NCBI GenBank assembly: GCA_022496205.1
Contig: WTXD01000015.1
Location: 496,001 to 560,000 of the forward strand
Direction: 5' to 3'
Length of the DNA stretch: 64,000 nucleotides
DNA from: Gloeopeniophorella convolvens
Taxonomy: Eukaryota; Basidiomycota; Agaricomycetes; Russulales
Of this stretch, positions 34,401-46,707 are shown in pieces. The translations under genes and the position numbers were made by a program. The stretch's first letter is position 1, and each line of letters opens with the position of its first letter. The notes below the pieces were generated by a model that had not been told where the DNA came from, searched no databases, and saw only the letters and a program-made list of their open reading frames with translations.

Positions 34401-35504
34401 AGCTCCTCTTTCTTCGCTGCGTCCTGTTCAGCGTCCTGCCGCGACTCGGTCTCCCGCAGCAACGCGACCACCGCCTCCTGCGCCTCGGCCGCCCGCTCGC
34501 GCTCCTTCGCCTTGGACTTGCGGTGTTTCATCCACGCAGGGCGCTGGTGCGACGAGATGCCTTTGATGGACACGTGGAGCGCCATCGTGTCGAGGAATCG
34601 CGTTTGGGTGCCGGTAAGGCTGTATTCCTCGCGTATGCGCGCCCGGTCATACGAAACATTGTGCCCCACCACAACGCGTGGGACGGTTGGGTCGCCAAAA
34701 GGTATGAGCTGCTGGGGGTCCAGGCTCCGGTCCAGAAGCCAAGGCGAGATCCAGGCATACCAGCCATGTAGTGACGCGGCGCAGGCCATGACGGCATAGG
34801 GATGGTATTCGGGCATCGTCTCGACATCGAAGACGAGCATCTGCTCTGGCTTGCCGTCGTGAAGAGGGAAATCGACATGCTCGCTGAAACTTGAGCCATC
34901 TGGGTGGTAGTGATACTTGGTCCATCCGGCTTGGATCTCCCAATGGTCAGGGGGAGGGGGGAGGTGTCCTTCCATCAAGTCGACAGCGAGTGTAATCCAC
35001 GACCGGACAGATCTCACGCCAATGCGATGGAAGTGTTCGTCGAGATTACGGCCTTGGAGAGGGGGTAGGGTAAAGCCGACATCTGGGAGGACGGAGCCCT
35101 GCTTAGGGTCGAGGCCGTGCATTTGGAGATGCTCTCGCGCGATGCGGACATAGCGAGGGTCGGGCGGAGGGAAGGAAACGTCTTTGAAAACCTGCCGATG
35201 GAGGTGGCGCGACAACATTTGTACACCAACTTCGTTACGTTTGACTGCCACGGAGCGGTCAGTCTCGCCAGTAAGTGAGAAATAACGAACTCGAGGGCTT
35301 ACCATAGTCCTGACCTGCTTGTGCGTTTCTTTTCGGCCTCCCGAATGAATTCTTTTCGGTAGCGAGCTGTCCCGAGTCCTCTACCGCTGTGTTCGGAACG
35401 CTAGGAACGCGGATCGGCAACTTCTTCTGCTGTAGTGCGTTGTGGGTGCGAGTAGTGCTGAACGAACGCGAGAACTTGACCAATGAGTGCGCATATTTAG
35501 ACAT
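31427..35504 (-). CDS. MIP1: Mitochondrial DNA polymerase gamma
   Basis: Family A polymerase that replicates mitochondrial DNA. Exons: 35504-35303, 35244-33836 and 33729-31427. The start at 35504 gives a classical import sequence, MSKYAHSLVKFSRSFSTTRT. The exonuclease domain shows VFDVETMPEYHP (Asp about 207, Glu 209), VVGHNVSYDRA and YCANDVSVTHRVY (Exo I-III). The polymerase domain shows DVDSEELWISS (motif A), RDEAKVFNYSRIYGAG (motif B) and VHDELRYL (motif C). The last part (after GMDDLP) continues one frame over as GVAFFSAVDVDHVLRKE and ends in a basic tail KRRGRKRKEE. The shift falls in GGGG at 31891-31894, where one G seems missing. The gene should be essential, so an undercall is more likely than a mutation. 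It shares a 246 bp divergent promoter with LNP1. Confidence 0.95.
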
Positions 35505-35750
35505 CCGGATTGCGCAGACATCCGCGCACGGCCGCAATAAAAGCGAAGTGGCCTGCCAGTGGATAGAATGGAAAGTCAAGGATTGCCGCCGTCGCCGTCG
35601 TCACCAGCGGCGGACTGGCGGGCGGTCCGCTGCGACCCGTAAGCGGATATGTGACACAATGATTACGCAATCACGTGCGTGTATTGAAGGCCGCAGTGGC
35701 CAACTCGGCTCGGCCACTTCATCATTGTCTCTCTTTCACTCACTTCCAAC
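35505..35750. promoter_or_regulatory. Divergent promoter of MIP1 and LNP1, with CACGTG
   Basis: Only 246 bp separate the two start codons. An E-box core CACGTG sits at 35672-35677. The same core in a similar context (GTCACGTGAT) precedes RRP46 at 46586. A role for a bHLH factor is an inference. Confidence 0.4.
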
Positions 35751-37020
35751 ATGGGGTTCCTCGGCTGGTTCAGAAAGGTGCGCACAAACGACGCCTTGTG
35801 CGAGAGATGGAGACCTGACAGATTATACAGAAGGAACCAGAAGACTTCGGCCAGGTTCTCGCGGCTCTCGCGCGCGACATTCAGAAGCGCGAAACACGCT
35901 TGAATGAGATCCGCCTGCGCGAGCGACGTGCCACCCTCCTTGTCACTCTTTATACGTTCGCGGGATGGGGTGTTTATGTTGCGCTGTGGTATGCAAAGCT
36001 GCTCCCGCAGATGAGCAAACACAGGGCCAACAGCCAAGTGGAGAAGGCTATCAAAGGCTTGCCAGCTATTGTCGGGCCCATAATGTGCGTCACAATCATT
36101 CTTCCTTCTGCTCGCTTACACAGACGAACATACTTCTAGAATCCTTTTTACACGCCGGATAGTGCAGTTCTGGTACAATCGCAAAGGGAATGCGGAAGGT
36201 GCGTGGCTTTGGCGGTGTCATGTCTGGCCACGTGCCGATGACTTCATAACCTCGCAGAGAAAAGCCTGGAGGAGCTCAAGATTGAGCGACGGAACAAGGT
36301 CGAGGAGTATAAGAAAAAAACGAATTACTACGAGACGCGCGACCTTCTCGAGCGGTACGAGGATGGACCCGCCAAGACGCCTGCTCGGCCAGGGAATGGC
36401 CTATCTCCTCGTATCCAGCCCCAAGTACCTCTGACCCCTCAGCAACGGCAGCTTGCGGCTCCTCCTAACACGCCAGCAAACCCCCGCACACCGATTTCTC
36501 CAGGCTTGCAGAGGCAGCTCGCAGGTGCGTCCTCAGGTCAGCCCCTCTTGGCTTAACCTAACCGACACGTTCTTGTTCGTATTCAGCGACACCTCTGCAA
36601 CCCCTCCCTCCACCGCGCAAGCTGTGGTATGACAAGCTCGCCGATGCACTTCTCGGCGACGACGAGTCGTCTGTCAACCCTGCAGCCTCACGCTACGCCC
36701 TCATCTGCCAGAAATGCTTCACACACAACGGCCTCGCCAAAGAAGATATGTGGGAGGACGCACGTGAGCATACCTCCTCTCGAACAATGACGAACCTACT
36801 CACCACTTGCATTCATATGACAGAATATGTCTGCCCCAAGTGTGGACACTTCAATCCCTCCGCGCGCTCGCAGCGGAAGAACCCGCAACCCCAGAGTAAC
36901 CGGTCGCCCGCTTCGCCACAGACGCCGGCAAGAGCTGGGCCGCGAACCCCATCGCGGGCGTCCAATGGCGCGGAAGTGAGCCCCGTCTCAGAGGGCAACG
37001 GGATGGACGTCGACTCATAG
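35751..37020 (+). CDS. LNP1: Lunapark, ER three-way junction protein
   Basis: Stabilises three-way junctions of the tubular endoplasmic reticulum. Six exons, 35751-35777, 35831-36084, 36140-36198, 36258-36524, 36587-36763 and 36824-37020, join in phase to 326 residues. The start MGFLGWFRK is the conserved myristoylation-type N terminus. Two close hydrophobic segments (TLLVTLYTFAGWGVYVALWY and the segment around GLPAIVGPI) flank a short loop. Next come a coiled coil (SLEELKIERRNKVEEYKKKT), a P-rich stretch, and the lunapark zinc ribbon with CQKC and CPKC pairs (about residues 232-275). A P/S-rich tail follows. Confidence 0.95.
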
Positions 37021-38215
37021 GAAAGGACTGCTGTGGTAGCTGTATTCGTTCGTCTCTGTAGGTAATGACAGTCTTAATCAGACGCCCTTGTTCCACGTTG
37101 GTCCACCTGTTCAGTACAGTACTTGTCTCATTGTCACCCTGGCCTCGAATAGCCACAGAATTCGTGAAATCACGAGGCACTTGCAACGCAAATTGCTCTG
37201 CGCGAAGAGGAAGGTGCAAAGAACGTGGCGCCTAGTACCAAGCGCGCTTAAAACGAGAGAAGCACCATGCACGAAGTACAAGAATACTGATATGGAGAGA
37301 TCGCGCAGGATCGCCGCGACGATTGTGGCCATCCTTGTATTATTTCTCGTTGCGGGGTGTAATTAGCCCCCGTCTGATTGACTCGCCATGCAGCGCGCAT
37401 CAGCTTGGCCCTTCTTATCTGAACAGGCACCCCGGCTTAAGCAGCGGCGGCCACACTCGGCTACCCCCAAGCATGTCATGCCACCACCCCTGGCCCAAGG
37501 AGTCGGCGGAAGATCGAAAGGCATGATATGGCACAAGCTTCCCGACGACGAAGCCCACGTACTGCACACACCTCGCGTCAAGTTGATCGCCGTGAACGAC
37601 CTTGTCTTCGAAGTGGTTACGCCGCGAAGCTACACAACCAGCGCGCCTGGTGGCATTCTTTGATATCCTCAGCACAACTATGTTGCCTACGGTGCCTCGC
37701 AGTTGCCAGCCAACTGCTTCCGCTGCCGGCGAGCCACGCCGAACTACAAAAGGCAGTTGTTGTAGTTGCTTCACCGGACGATAATTGGGCGTGCGCCCAG
37801 TGCCAGGTGTCGGGTTCGACAATATTGCTTGTTGGTGTGCTTCTTGACCTACCTAATTGACAGATGAAAAGTCACTGTACTCTACGCCTTGCGGCGGTTT
37901 GTAGGCGGTTTGGTGCATTCCTCGGACGCGGTGCAGAGACAGTAAGGCTCCCTGCACGTGATCGATGATCTGGGCTTGAATTAGACGCCTATATCGGAGT
38001 GCCGGCCCGCAATTTCGAACGTTTGTTAATTGTTATCCACCGCGTTCGCCACTCCACGATCTTCCACGATCCAAATATTCACCTATGCACCTATCGGCGG
38101 AGGAGGGGCCTCCTACTTCCGCTCTAATTAAATCCCATATCGCGCACATCGTCCCCACAGGAGCTGCACGATTAAAGCGGTATGCTTGTACGGACTCAAC
38201 TGACACAACGCAATC
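37021..38215. other. Intergenic, no supported gene
   Basis: An open frame at 37388-37663 (about 90 residues) has no motif I know and no clear promoter or splice context, so I leave it unannotated. Nothing else is visible. Confidence 0.5.
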
Positions 38216-38490
38216 ATGATCAAATCGCACCGCGGATATGACGATTTTCTGGCCATGTGCAGCAGCCTCGTGGTTGATTTCCCCGGGCTCCCTCGCACGA
38301 CACGATCATCTCCAGATTTCCGGACGGGCGTTACGGCCTGGATTCGCGAAGGCCGCGTAAGTAAGGATAACACAAACACCCATACCCACAGCAAATTTCC
38401 GTGTATTTTTTTTCTTTCCAGGCTTATCGCGTAAGGTTGTGGAGGTGGGATTCGGGCGTGAGGTTTCTTCACCTCGAAACCCGGCGATGA
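38216..38490 (+). CDS. Candidate small spliced gene, 69 residues
   Basis: ATG at 38216 opens a 47-codon exon (MIKSHRGYDDFLAMCSSLVV) that ends at a strong donor, GTAAGT (38357). A long pyrimidine tract before CCAG (38421) precedes a second exon, 38422-38490 (AYRVRLWRWDSGVRFLHLE), with stop. The phase closes exactly. There is no signal peptide and no known domain. The good splice signals are the main argument. It could equally be the remnant of a longer gene. Confidence 0.35.
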
Positions 38491-41400
38491 TCTGTTCTTT
38501 CAGGAAACGTGGCGACCACGAGGGATGGCCGAGACCGTTGCATAGTCTCCGCCTCGTGCCTGCCTTACGGTGCACTTTCCAACGTGTATGTGGCAGTGCC
38601 TAAGCAGGCACTCGTCCGCTGTTAGCGGCACGCACCACTGAACATGTCTTGCACCAGGCGAAAGCTCTCGTGCGCTGCCCTCAGATCTAAAGGATCACAT
38701 TGATGTTGGTCCCTACTCGAAGCGGCTGGCGGACTGCTGAGCTCCAGCGTTCGTTATCAATCGGTTAGAAAGTCGCTTCCGACGTGCGGCAGCCTCTGCA
38801 CGGCGGCTGCTCCAGCAACGACGCATCATCCGCCTGCCTCATGGCTTCAGCTCCGTCAAGGAGGGGGACGTAACTGCCTCGTGCGCATCAACGCTCCAGC
38901 GTATATCACGATAGTATGCCAGTGTGCGGCTACACCTGCGTCTCTAGGCTGAATGCCCCTTTTTCTCTACCGGTTGCTTGCCGCAAGTATGGCCGTTACA
39001 ACCCACCCATAATTTTTCCAGAGAGCCTCTGGCTGGTCGACCGTTCCGACGTCCGCCCTGTCGCGCCAAAGAGTCGTCCTCTATCCATCCCTGTGCTCCG
39101 AGGGGCCCCCATATCGGCCGTATGTGGTACTCCGGGCGCTCCTGCGTTGTCTCTACTCGTACGCCGTCCGGTCATATGTCTCACATCTGATCTTACCGCG
39201 TCGATCCCCTGCTCCGCTAGCCTGCTACCCAGCTTTCTAAATCATCACAACTACCACCAGAATATCGCTCGCTCGACAATCATGCTGTGCATAGCGTCTC
39301 CCCTCTGAAATGAATGCGGTTTCAACGGTGCCGGCCGGTGCATGTGTCAGCCGTCCCCCCAGAACGATCCTGGGAACCCGAATAAACGCATTTCTGGTGC
39401 CCCCCTTCACGATTCCGGCGCGATCGAGCGATCGGAGCTGCGCAAATGCGCGCGGTCTGGACTCGGGCACCGCTCTCTCCTCCGTCGTAAGGGCATACTT
39501 CCTGTAGTCCGTGCCGATACGTCTGTGCGTTGACGGCATGTGCAGAATTACAGGGTGCCTAATATTGGGTGAATACTTCTCGGCGCGGCGAAGAACAGCT
39601 AGACCTCAGGTGATCCCTGGGAAGTGTGCGAGCGATACTCGGACCTGTGGACGAAAAAAGGATAATGCACAGTCACCGTGCCAACTACAGGGTGCGTTTT
39701 CTGCCCTAGAGTCCTCAGATGTGAAGGTAACGATCGCGCTTTTCTTGTGAATATGGCTTGGTCGGGCGAGCTCGTCGGCGACGTCGTTGTAAGGCATGGT
39801 GAGTCACAGCCACTGCGACTGGCGCAGCGCTTGTTTGCACGGGTCTAGAGTCCAAAGCTTAGTATACTGTCAAGATGTCACCCCAATATACTTCGCTGTC
39901 ATTTTATTAAGAGCGCGACCCTAATATCGGTGACGAGGTGACGACTATCAACGCTTCGGCCTTCGCAATCCAGAACCCCTTCAACCGCCTCAAATGTTGT
40001 CCTAGCCGCGATGAGGGGGTTGTGATGCCGCTACACCCGATCGCCCTACGGCTGACATCGAAAGCTGCTCCTGAGTATGAGCTGCTGCGCACGGTATTGT
40101 ACCAAGAGATAGCACTAGTACCTACGAGCGCCAAGCCGCCGGCTGACCCTCGCCACATCACATCATCTAAATCTCCCGACCGGAGCATCTGGCTCCATTC
40201 CATCCGCGCCCGCGAGTCGGACGTCTCCAGCAAACAAGGTCGCCTTGCAACAGAGGAACAGAGCTGACGCGCCAGCCCGACCTCGAACATGCCGATAGGC
40301 TATCAGCGCCTTTCCTCCTTCTTTCCGGGCGCGTCCCTTTCTTCGGGCGTAAGTAATGCAAGAAATACAAGCCATCAGCTGAAACTGGCGCCTGGGATGG
40401 TGTCCGAAGCTGCACAGAATAGAGAGCGGGCCCCGCAAGTCCCAGAGATATGCCACATTGCTATCCCACGTTCAGTGACCCTGGCGCGGCGTGCGCGGGT
40501 TGCCTCGCTCTCGTGAAACGGGCATTCGATATGAAGTACGCATGCCTATATCTTTGCGGAGCGCGCATGAGCACATGTCTGTGGGACCGAAGCTCATCGT
40601 CTTCGCACTCACGTGCACCGGAGGCTGGCCCGCAGTGCGCATGTGCGGGCGCCGAGAAAGTACAAGGAGTTCCCGACTAGAAGCACGCGCGCGCGCGTGG
40701 CAGTTCGTCCTTTCCCAGTCCCTCATCCACACTTGTAGCAAGGTTGTTTGAGTTTACTCCAAGCATGGCAAAAGTAATTAAGCCTGGGGCATGACGGGGC
40801 TTGGGGGGGACTTCACCGCTCCCGCAGGGGGCTTCCTGCGCGATTTGGCAGTGCATGGGAGTCCCCGCTGCCGATATATTCCCAGTCTTGGGTGCGATGC
40901 GCAAGCGGCGCACCGTTCTTAGCTCTCGCGTGGGGGGCCAGCGACGCAGAGCGCGTGCAGGCCGGTCGCTTCTAGCATAATCCTCGCTTCCAGAGATCAA
41001 AGCCGCATCAGTCAGAAGATTAGTCCATCATCGTCATGTAGGTCCCACCAATAGCATCGCTTGTCTGCCACATTTGCGCCCACTTGCGCAGGGCAGCATT
41101 GGGACAGTTAACGACATCATCCAGACGCCTACCATTGTATGGCAGGCCAGCGTGCAGTCGATTCGTCCTTCCTACGGCAATACTCTTGGAGTCGAATAAG
41201 TTCTTCCATCGCAGACGTCCTGGTCCTCTGTTACGCCGAGCAGCTGGCTAGCGCTAGCACCGCGGTCAGCCAACATATGTTCTGATGATGGAGAGAAACA
41301 ACTTATTCAGTAATGCTGACGTAATTAACTTGCCTTACGTACTGAACATGCCCGGAGGTATTTCATCAAGATCCCCTTGCTCAGGATCGCGATCCAGCAC

Positions 41401-42717
41401 TTTCGGAACGAAATATTGCAATGTCAGTCACGGCAGGCGCAACAGTACTTCGCCTCGTGTCCCCCGCATAAAAACTAGTATGGCGCAGTACTGTAAGCTA
41501 GGATTTGATGTCTCATACGGGGGCAACCAGTTTCCCTTGAACACCTGCAGCGGCATGAGAGGGGACGACTGGTATCGAAGGAGACACAAGTCGTCTAATC
41601 AGCCGCCAGAACCCCATGGGATGCGGGACGTTCCTGCAATTACTCACAGATATTTTTTCGCTACACTATCTGCGCGATTCGGTCAGGATAAAATTATGGG
41701 AGCTGTCATATCCACAACAGTCCACAACGCGCGAAAACCCGGAAATCAGTGAACCTTGGAAATAGAGTTTGGAACCTCCAGGATGGCCTATACGGCCGTG
41801 CACCTCGGAGCAGCCGGAGGAGGCACAAGCTCGCCTCGGTCTGCAGCCGGGTGTCCTCAGACATCGTGGATATTGCGGTAGCCTGGCATGGCACGCGAGT
41901 GCTTCCCGAGAAGGGTATAGATCCCCCGTCATGGAGACTACCAAGCACGTTGGCAGATATCCACAAGGGAGAGACACATTCTGTACCAAGGCGGACTGTG
42001 AAATCTCGATCTTGAATCTCGGCCCCATGACCGAATAGGTGATAGTTTGGACCGTGGGCCGTGGCTCAAAGAAACAAGGGGGCAACAAGGCGCACTAAAG
42101 AAGGGTCTGTGTCTCCTTGAAGGCGTTCATATTTGGGAATGTACACTTAGAAATAGATCTTACGGTGTCGATTGATCAACTTGAGCCTGACTCCTTAGAG
42201 ACGTCGATTGCATTGCCCGAAGGCTTCATGGTCTCTGAAAATGTGGGCGTAAATGGGGGAGGGAATTTCCCGCGCAAGAGAGATACGACACACTGGTGAG
42301 CAAATCGGGAAGTTCACATGAGGTGCAGGGTTGTGATTCTTCGCGGCGGCGGAGCGCAATGGAGGAAAGAAGAGGCCGAAAGGCCGAGCCGCCGAGGTGC
42401 GGTATCCCAATAAGGCAGGGAAGGTCGGACTCGTGGGCGCCGAGCCGGAACCAAGGATTTGTACGTGTAAGTGTTAGTCGAGGCAAATCGCGGAAAACAA
42501 TTTGATATTGATTTGTGGCAGTTCCTGGGGCGCGTAAGCGTGTGTCTCATGAACCCATGAGCGCGGGACGCTCTGCAGCTTCGGGGGTGACTTATCTATA
42601 AAGTACTTGGTGCGCTCATGATGCTTCCCGTGAACAAATCTCCCGTACCCCCCGAAATAAGGCATCCCTCTCTGCGATACCTTCCCGTTTCTCCTTACTA
42701 TTTACGCTTCTGTGAGC
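38491..42717. other. 4.2 kb without a supported gene
   Basis: Only short open frames on both strands, none with a recognisable motif or convincing splice pattern. No tRNA, inverted repeat or terminal repeat was found by eye. It may be old, decayed transposon sequence or regulatory space before the HMG-box gene. Confidence 0.5.
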
Positions 42718-44386
42718 ATGCCTGCCGAGCGAACGCGATCTCTTAAGAAGGAGAAGGAGGAGTTTGACGGTGAGCGCGGTCCCTCTTCCCCATGCGCGCT
42801 TCATGCTTAATATCATGTAGGGGTCAAACTCACTTGGACAGATCCTGTAGAGTCCATCTCTCCTCCTCAACAGATCGCTTTTGCGCCCGCAGTCACGCCT
42901 GGGACGTTCGTCGAGGAGCCTCCCGTCGAGGACGCCGACTCTGCAGCCTCGCTGTTCCCTTCCACCCCAGACAGCTCGTCCACTAAGAAGGCCGGACATG
43001 GGAAGAAGAAGGGTGACGACCACATCCCTCGTCCACCCAACGCATTCATCCTCTTCCGCTCGTCGTTCATCAAGAGCCGGCATGTGTCCACAGAGGTCGA
43101 GACGAACCACAGTACGCTCTCAAAGATCATCGGCATCACCTGGCAGAACATGCCGCACGAGGAGCGCCAGTTCTGGCATAGCAAGGCCAAGATCGCTCAG
43201 GCCGAGCACAAGCGTAAGTGGCCAGACTACGCGTTCCGTCCGCTGCACGTGAAGACCAAGGGGGCCGCGGAGAAACGCAAGGTTCGAGAGGTCGGGCCGA
43301 AGGACATGACGCGTTGCCAGAAGATCGCGCAGCTACTCGTCGAAGGCAAGAAAGGCGCAGACCTCAAGGCGGCGGTCGAGGAGTTCGACAAGCACCATGT
43401 CCCGACCATCGTCACGCGGTTCGAGACGCCAATCACCGCGCGCGCCTTCCGCCGATCCTCCTCGGAGCCGGTGCCGGACACAGACCCCTCTGCACCTGCC
43501 TTCTTGCGCCTTTCCAAGCCTTCGTCCAGACGTCTCAGGGCGACCAGTTCGCAGCCCACCATGTCGCGTCCGTCGTCGCCATATCCCAGGATGGAGGAGC
43601 AGTACCCCGCTCCCACCTCGGTCTTCAGTACCTCTCCCTTCGCGAATGTCGCAGAGACCTTCAGCAGCGATGCCTCCGACGCTATGTGGAGTGACATGCC
43701 ACCTCTCGTCCTCCCGCCCGTCGGTCCCATTGACGATGCATTCATTACGAAACACGCACCTTCTCTTGTAAGTTTCCCAGGAATTTCCTTGGCTTGCCGG
43801 ACGATGGCTGACAGGCCTTCCCTGCTTGTAGGACTTCAACACATTCGTTTTTACTGAATCGCCGGCAACACGCATGGAATCAATCGACCCCCTTAGCCCC
43901 GCCTCGAATGCCGACCTGTACGACGCGTTCCACGCCGACACGCCTGTGTCGTGCACGCCGCCCGGCGGGTTCGTGCCCCAGCTTATGATCAACACCTCTG
44001 TCTTGGAGTCCTGGTCGCCGACGACGTCGTTCCCCAGTTCGCCTGCGACGCCCCTCGACTACTCGGGGCAGCCCTTCTCTCCGATGGAGGCGGCGCCTGC
44101 AGTGCCGACAACCGCGTACGATCAGTACAGCGTGATGTCGCAACACTTTGACGCATGCGGCGGCGTTGGGTTTGACGGCAGTCAGGGCGTCACGATCCCT
44201 CCCGCAGGCTTCGGGAGCGATCCTTCGGTGCACGCACCGCAGCCGCATCATGCAGCGTACGCGTCCTTGAAGGGGCCTTCATCACTCCCGTTCTTCAGTC
44301 ACAAGTTTCAAGGGCCGGACGGGGCGAGTATGGATATGCGCTTCACGGACATGTTCGTACCGTCAGCGCAAAGTTACTCGTTCTGA
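42718..44386 (+). CDS. HMG-box transcription factor
   Basis: Three exons, 42718-42769, 42821-43767 and 43832-44386, join in phase to 517 residues. The HMG box spans about residues 86-156: IPRPPNAFILFRSSFIK, then NHSTLSKIIGITWQNMPHEE, then FWHSKAKIAQAEHK with KWPDYAFRP. This is the sequence-specific MATA/SOX-like type, with the conserved RPPNAFILFR start. Flanks are disordered, S/P-rich and rich in possible phosphosites. In agaricomycetes such factors control mating and fruiting. That role is known for relatives and not shown here. There is no linked homeodomain or pheromone gene, so this is not evidence of a mating-type locus. Confidence 0.9.
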
Positions 44387-46707
44387 CCTGGACGGCGCTC
44401 CTTGTTCTGGCCCTTGAGCTTCTTGCGCTAGTGGACAACACTCCTCGTGTGTAGCGGTAATGGCGTTTCCTCTTGTATATTGTATCTTGACATCCATTGG
44501 ATAGCGCACCCCTCCCCACTGTATCATCTTACCCAGCGATCCCACTCTTCCCCTGTATACGATTACGATTGCACTTGGTCAAAATTCACTTTATTTGTAT
44601 ATACTTGCCACGATACCAGAATGACAGGAATACACTGCCGTGATGTCGTGGAACATCTGATGGATGCGGGTTTAATGACATTCGCCGGCGATGGCTCTGA
44701 TAACGTTCGTCAGCTGACAGGAACAGCGGCGGAACCGACTTTACGGCATATAAAGTTGCGCGTGCGAGCCCGCACAGGCCAAACTGGGGTCATGAGAATG
44801 GAAGCGACAGGCGGAGCGCCGGGCCGACGTGTGCCTTGCGTGAAATTAGGGTCCGCAGCACGAGACTTTCGTCTCCGTCCGGCGTCCGCAGGCCACGAGG
44901 CTCGGGAGACAAAGATGCTCCGCTAAGAGATTATTCGGTTCGCCTACGCGGACGAGGAGGACACGGGATAACCGCGCTCCATGGATGTAGGGAGGGTTGC
45001 ACATTACGGCGTCGACGACTGGACGGCGCAAAGGATCTAAAGTTCGAGGGCAAGGAGAGTAACGGAGGTATCAGACAAGCAAGAATTCCGCGGAAAAAGA
45101 GGCGAAAGCGCTGAGAACGGGCTCGGAAGCACCGCGACTGTGTGAGCAGAATTGCGCCAGATTTCGCAAAGGACGTCCGGCATGCGGAAGATGCCGAGAA
45201 ATGTCGTACAGTGTGCAGGGACTCGATGACGGAGCGCGGAGTGCAGTCCGAGATGCCGAAGTGAGTTTGGGGAGATAGAAACACGCAACCACATGGCCAT
45301 GGGATGATAGAGCGCCGCGTTGATATGCGGAGGGCGAGAGACATTATGGAGTCCTTGGGTCTCCGTCAGGGCGGGTTCGATACGGCGAGGGTCAACAAAC
45401 TGTACCTAGGACTGCATGAAGGGGTGTGATAAGGCTTGAAATCCCGGTCGGTCGATGAGAGATATCCGAAGAGGCAAAGAGATCCTATGTATGGTAGACA
45501 GAAGGCCCAGATACAGGAAAGTGCCTTCTCGGCTTCACGTGATCTGCAACAATGCCTGCACCAGAGAAGACAAAGGAAGAGGATACTCGAGAGAGTACGT
45601 CACCAAAAGTGAACAAGCCAGAGGAGGCAACCCAAAGATCCAGGCAGAGAGTAGGCAGAAGGGACGCGTTGTCGGCAAAGAGTGAGAGCTGCAGGGGAGC
45701 GGGCGAGTGATCCTAAGCTGAGTGTGAGGGATCAGAAATGGGCTGAATCACGAAAACCCAGGAGCTTTTAACCTCCAGACATCACCAGTTACGCGGACCC
45801 GCATTCCTCATAGTCCCAACTTGGAAGACAAAGGAGAACGCGCGAAAGGAAATCCGCATCACGCGTCGGTGCCCAAAAGAGGAAACCGGGTGAGACATCC
45901 TTTGTATGCGCGCGCATTTCGTAGCCTGCTGTTTGATAGTGAAGCGGCTTTAATGAGACATCATTTCGGTGGAACAATAGACGAAGCCCCGCAGGAGATT
46001 GAAATGAAGCCAGAGAACGCAGGCGCATAGACCAATCTGCGCAAGTTTCGCTGAGTAGCTGAGGCACTGAGTTGTGAACAGGCCTAAAAGGGCAACGCGT
46101 CGGGTGGCACGGATTCTTTGCGTCGTTCTCTTCGCACGCACACTGACTCGCGTGCGGGACTTCCCAGCGAACGAACCAAAGCGGCGCATTGCGGCCAAAC
46201 AAGGCAGTCAGCACAGCATACAGCCGCATAGGAAAGCAAACGCACGTTGTGACCACCACTGAGTGTGTAGACAGGTGTGAATACGCAGAAAAGTCAAGGT
46301 TCGATGAACGTTATAGGGGTTTAGAACTTACGTCGATCGTGGACCTGTGCTTTGTCTGCGCCACTGGCGGCATAGCCGAGCATGCACAGGTGCGCATGAC
46401 GCACAGACCTAGTTCTCTTGATAGGCACTTTGCATATCTCTCACTCAGTGAGGAGCTGCAGTAGAAAGGGTAGCTATATGGACCCCGAAGGGCAATGGGC
46501 GTTGAAAGGGGAATTGAAAGAACAATACTTCAAGAGGCAGCGGCAGGCTGCAGCCGCCGGCTGCTGTTGCGGGATATGTCACGGTCACGTGATTTAGTCA
46601 CGCACCTTCCGAATTTTCGTCCTGGAAAGACGGACATATGAAAGGAACTTGGATGACATCTCGCGACTTCATTAACTCATCGTACAGCTTGGCGGCAAGA
46701 CATTACA
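44387..46707. other. 2.3 kb without a supported gene
   Basis: A/G-rich on the plus strand over much of 44900-46400 (for example 45440-45720). No recognisable protein. CACGTG at 46586-46591 belongs to the RRP46 promoter. Confidence 0.5.

Noticed and set aside
37388..37663. Open frame of about 90 residues after LNP1
   Set aside because: No recognisable motif, splice context or promoter, and the antisense frames are equally open.
39938..40290. Overlapping open frames of 110-127 residues on both strands
   Set aside because: Neither resembles a protein, and both-strand openness is common in GC-rich DNA.
42718..44386. HMG-box gene as part of a mating-type locus
   Set aside because: No homeodomain pair, pheromone receptor or mitochondrial intermediate peptidase gene lies nearby, so only the transcription factor call is supported.
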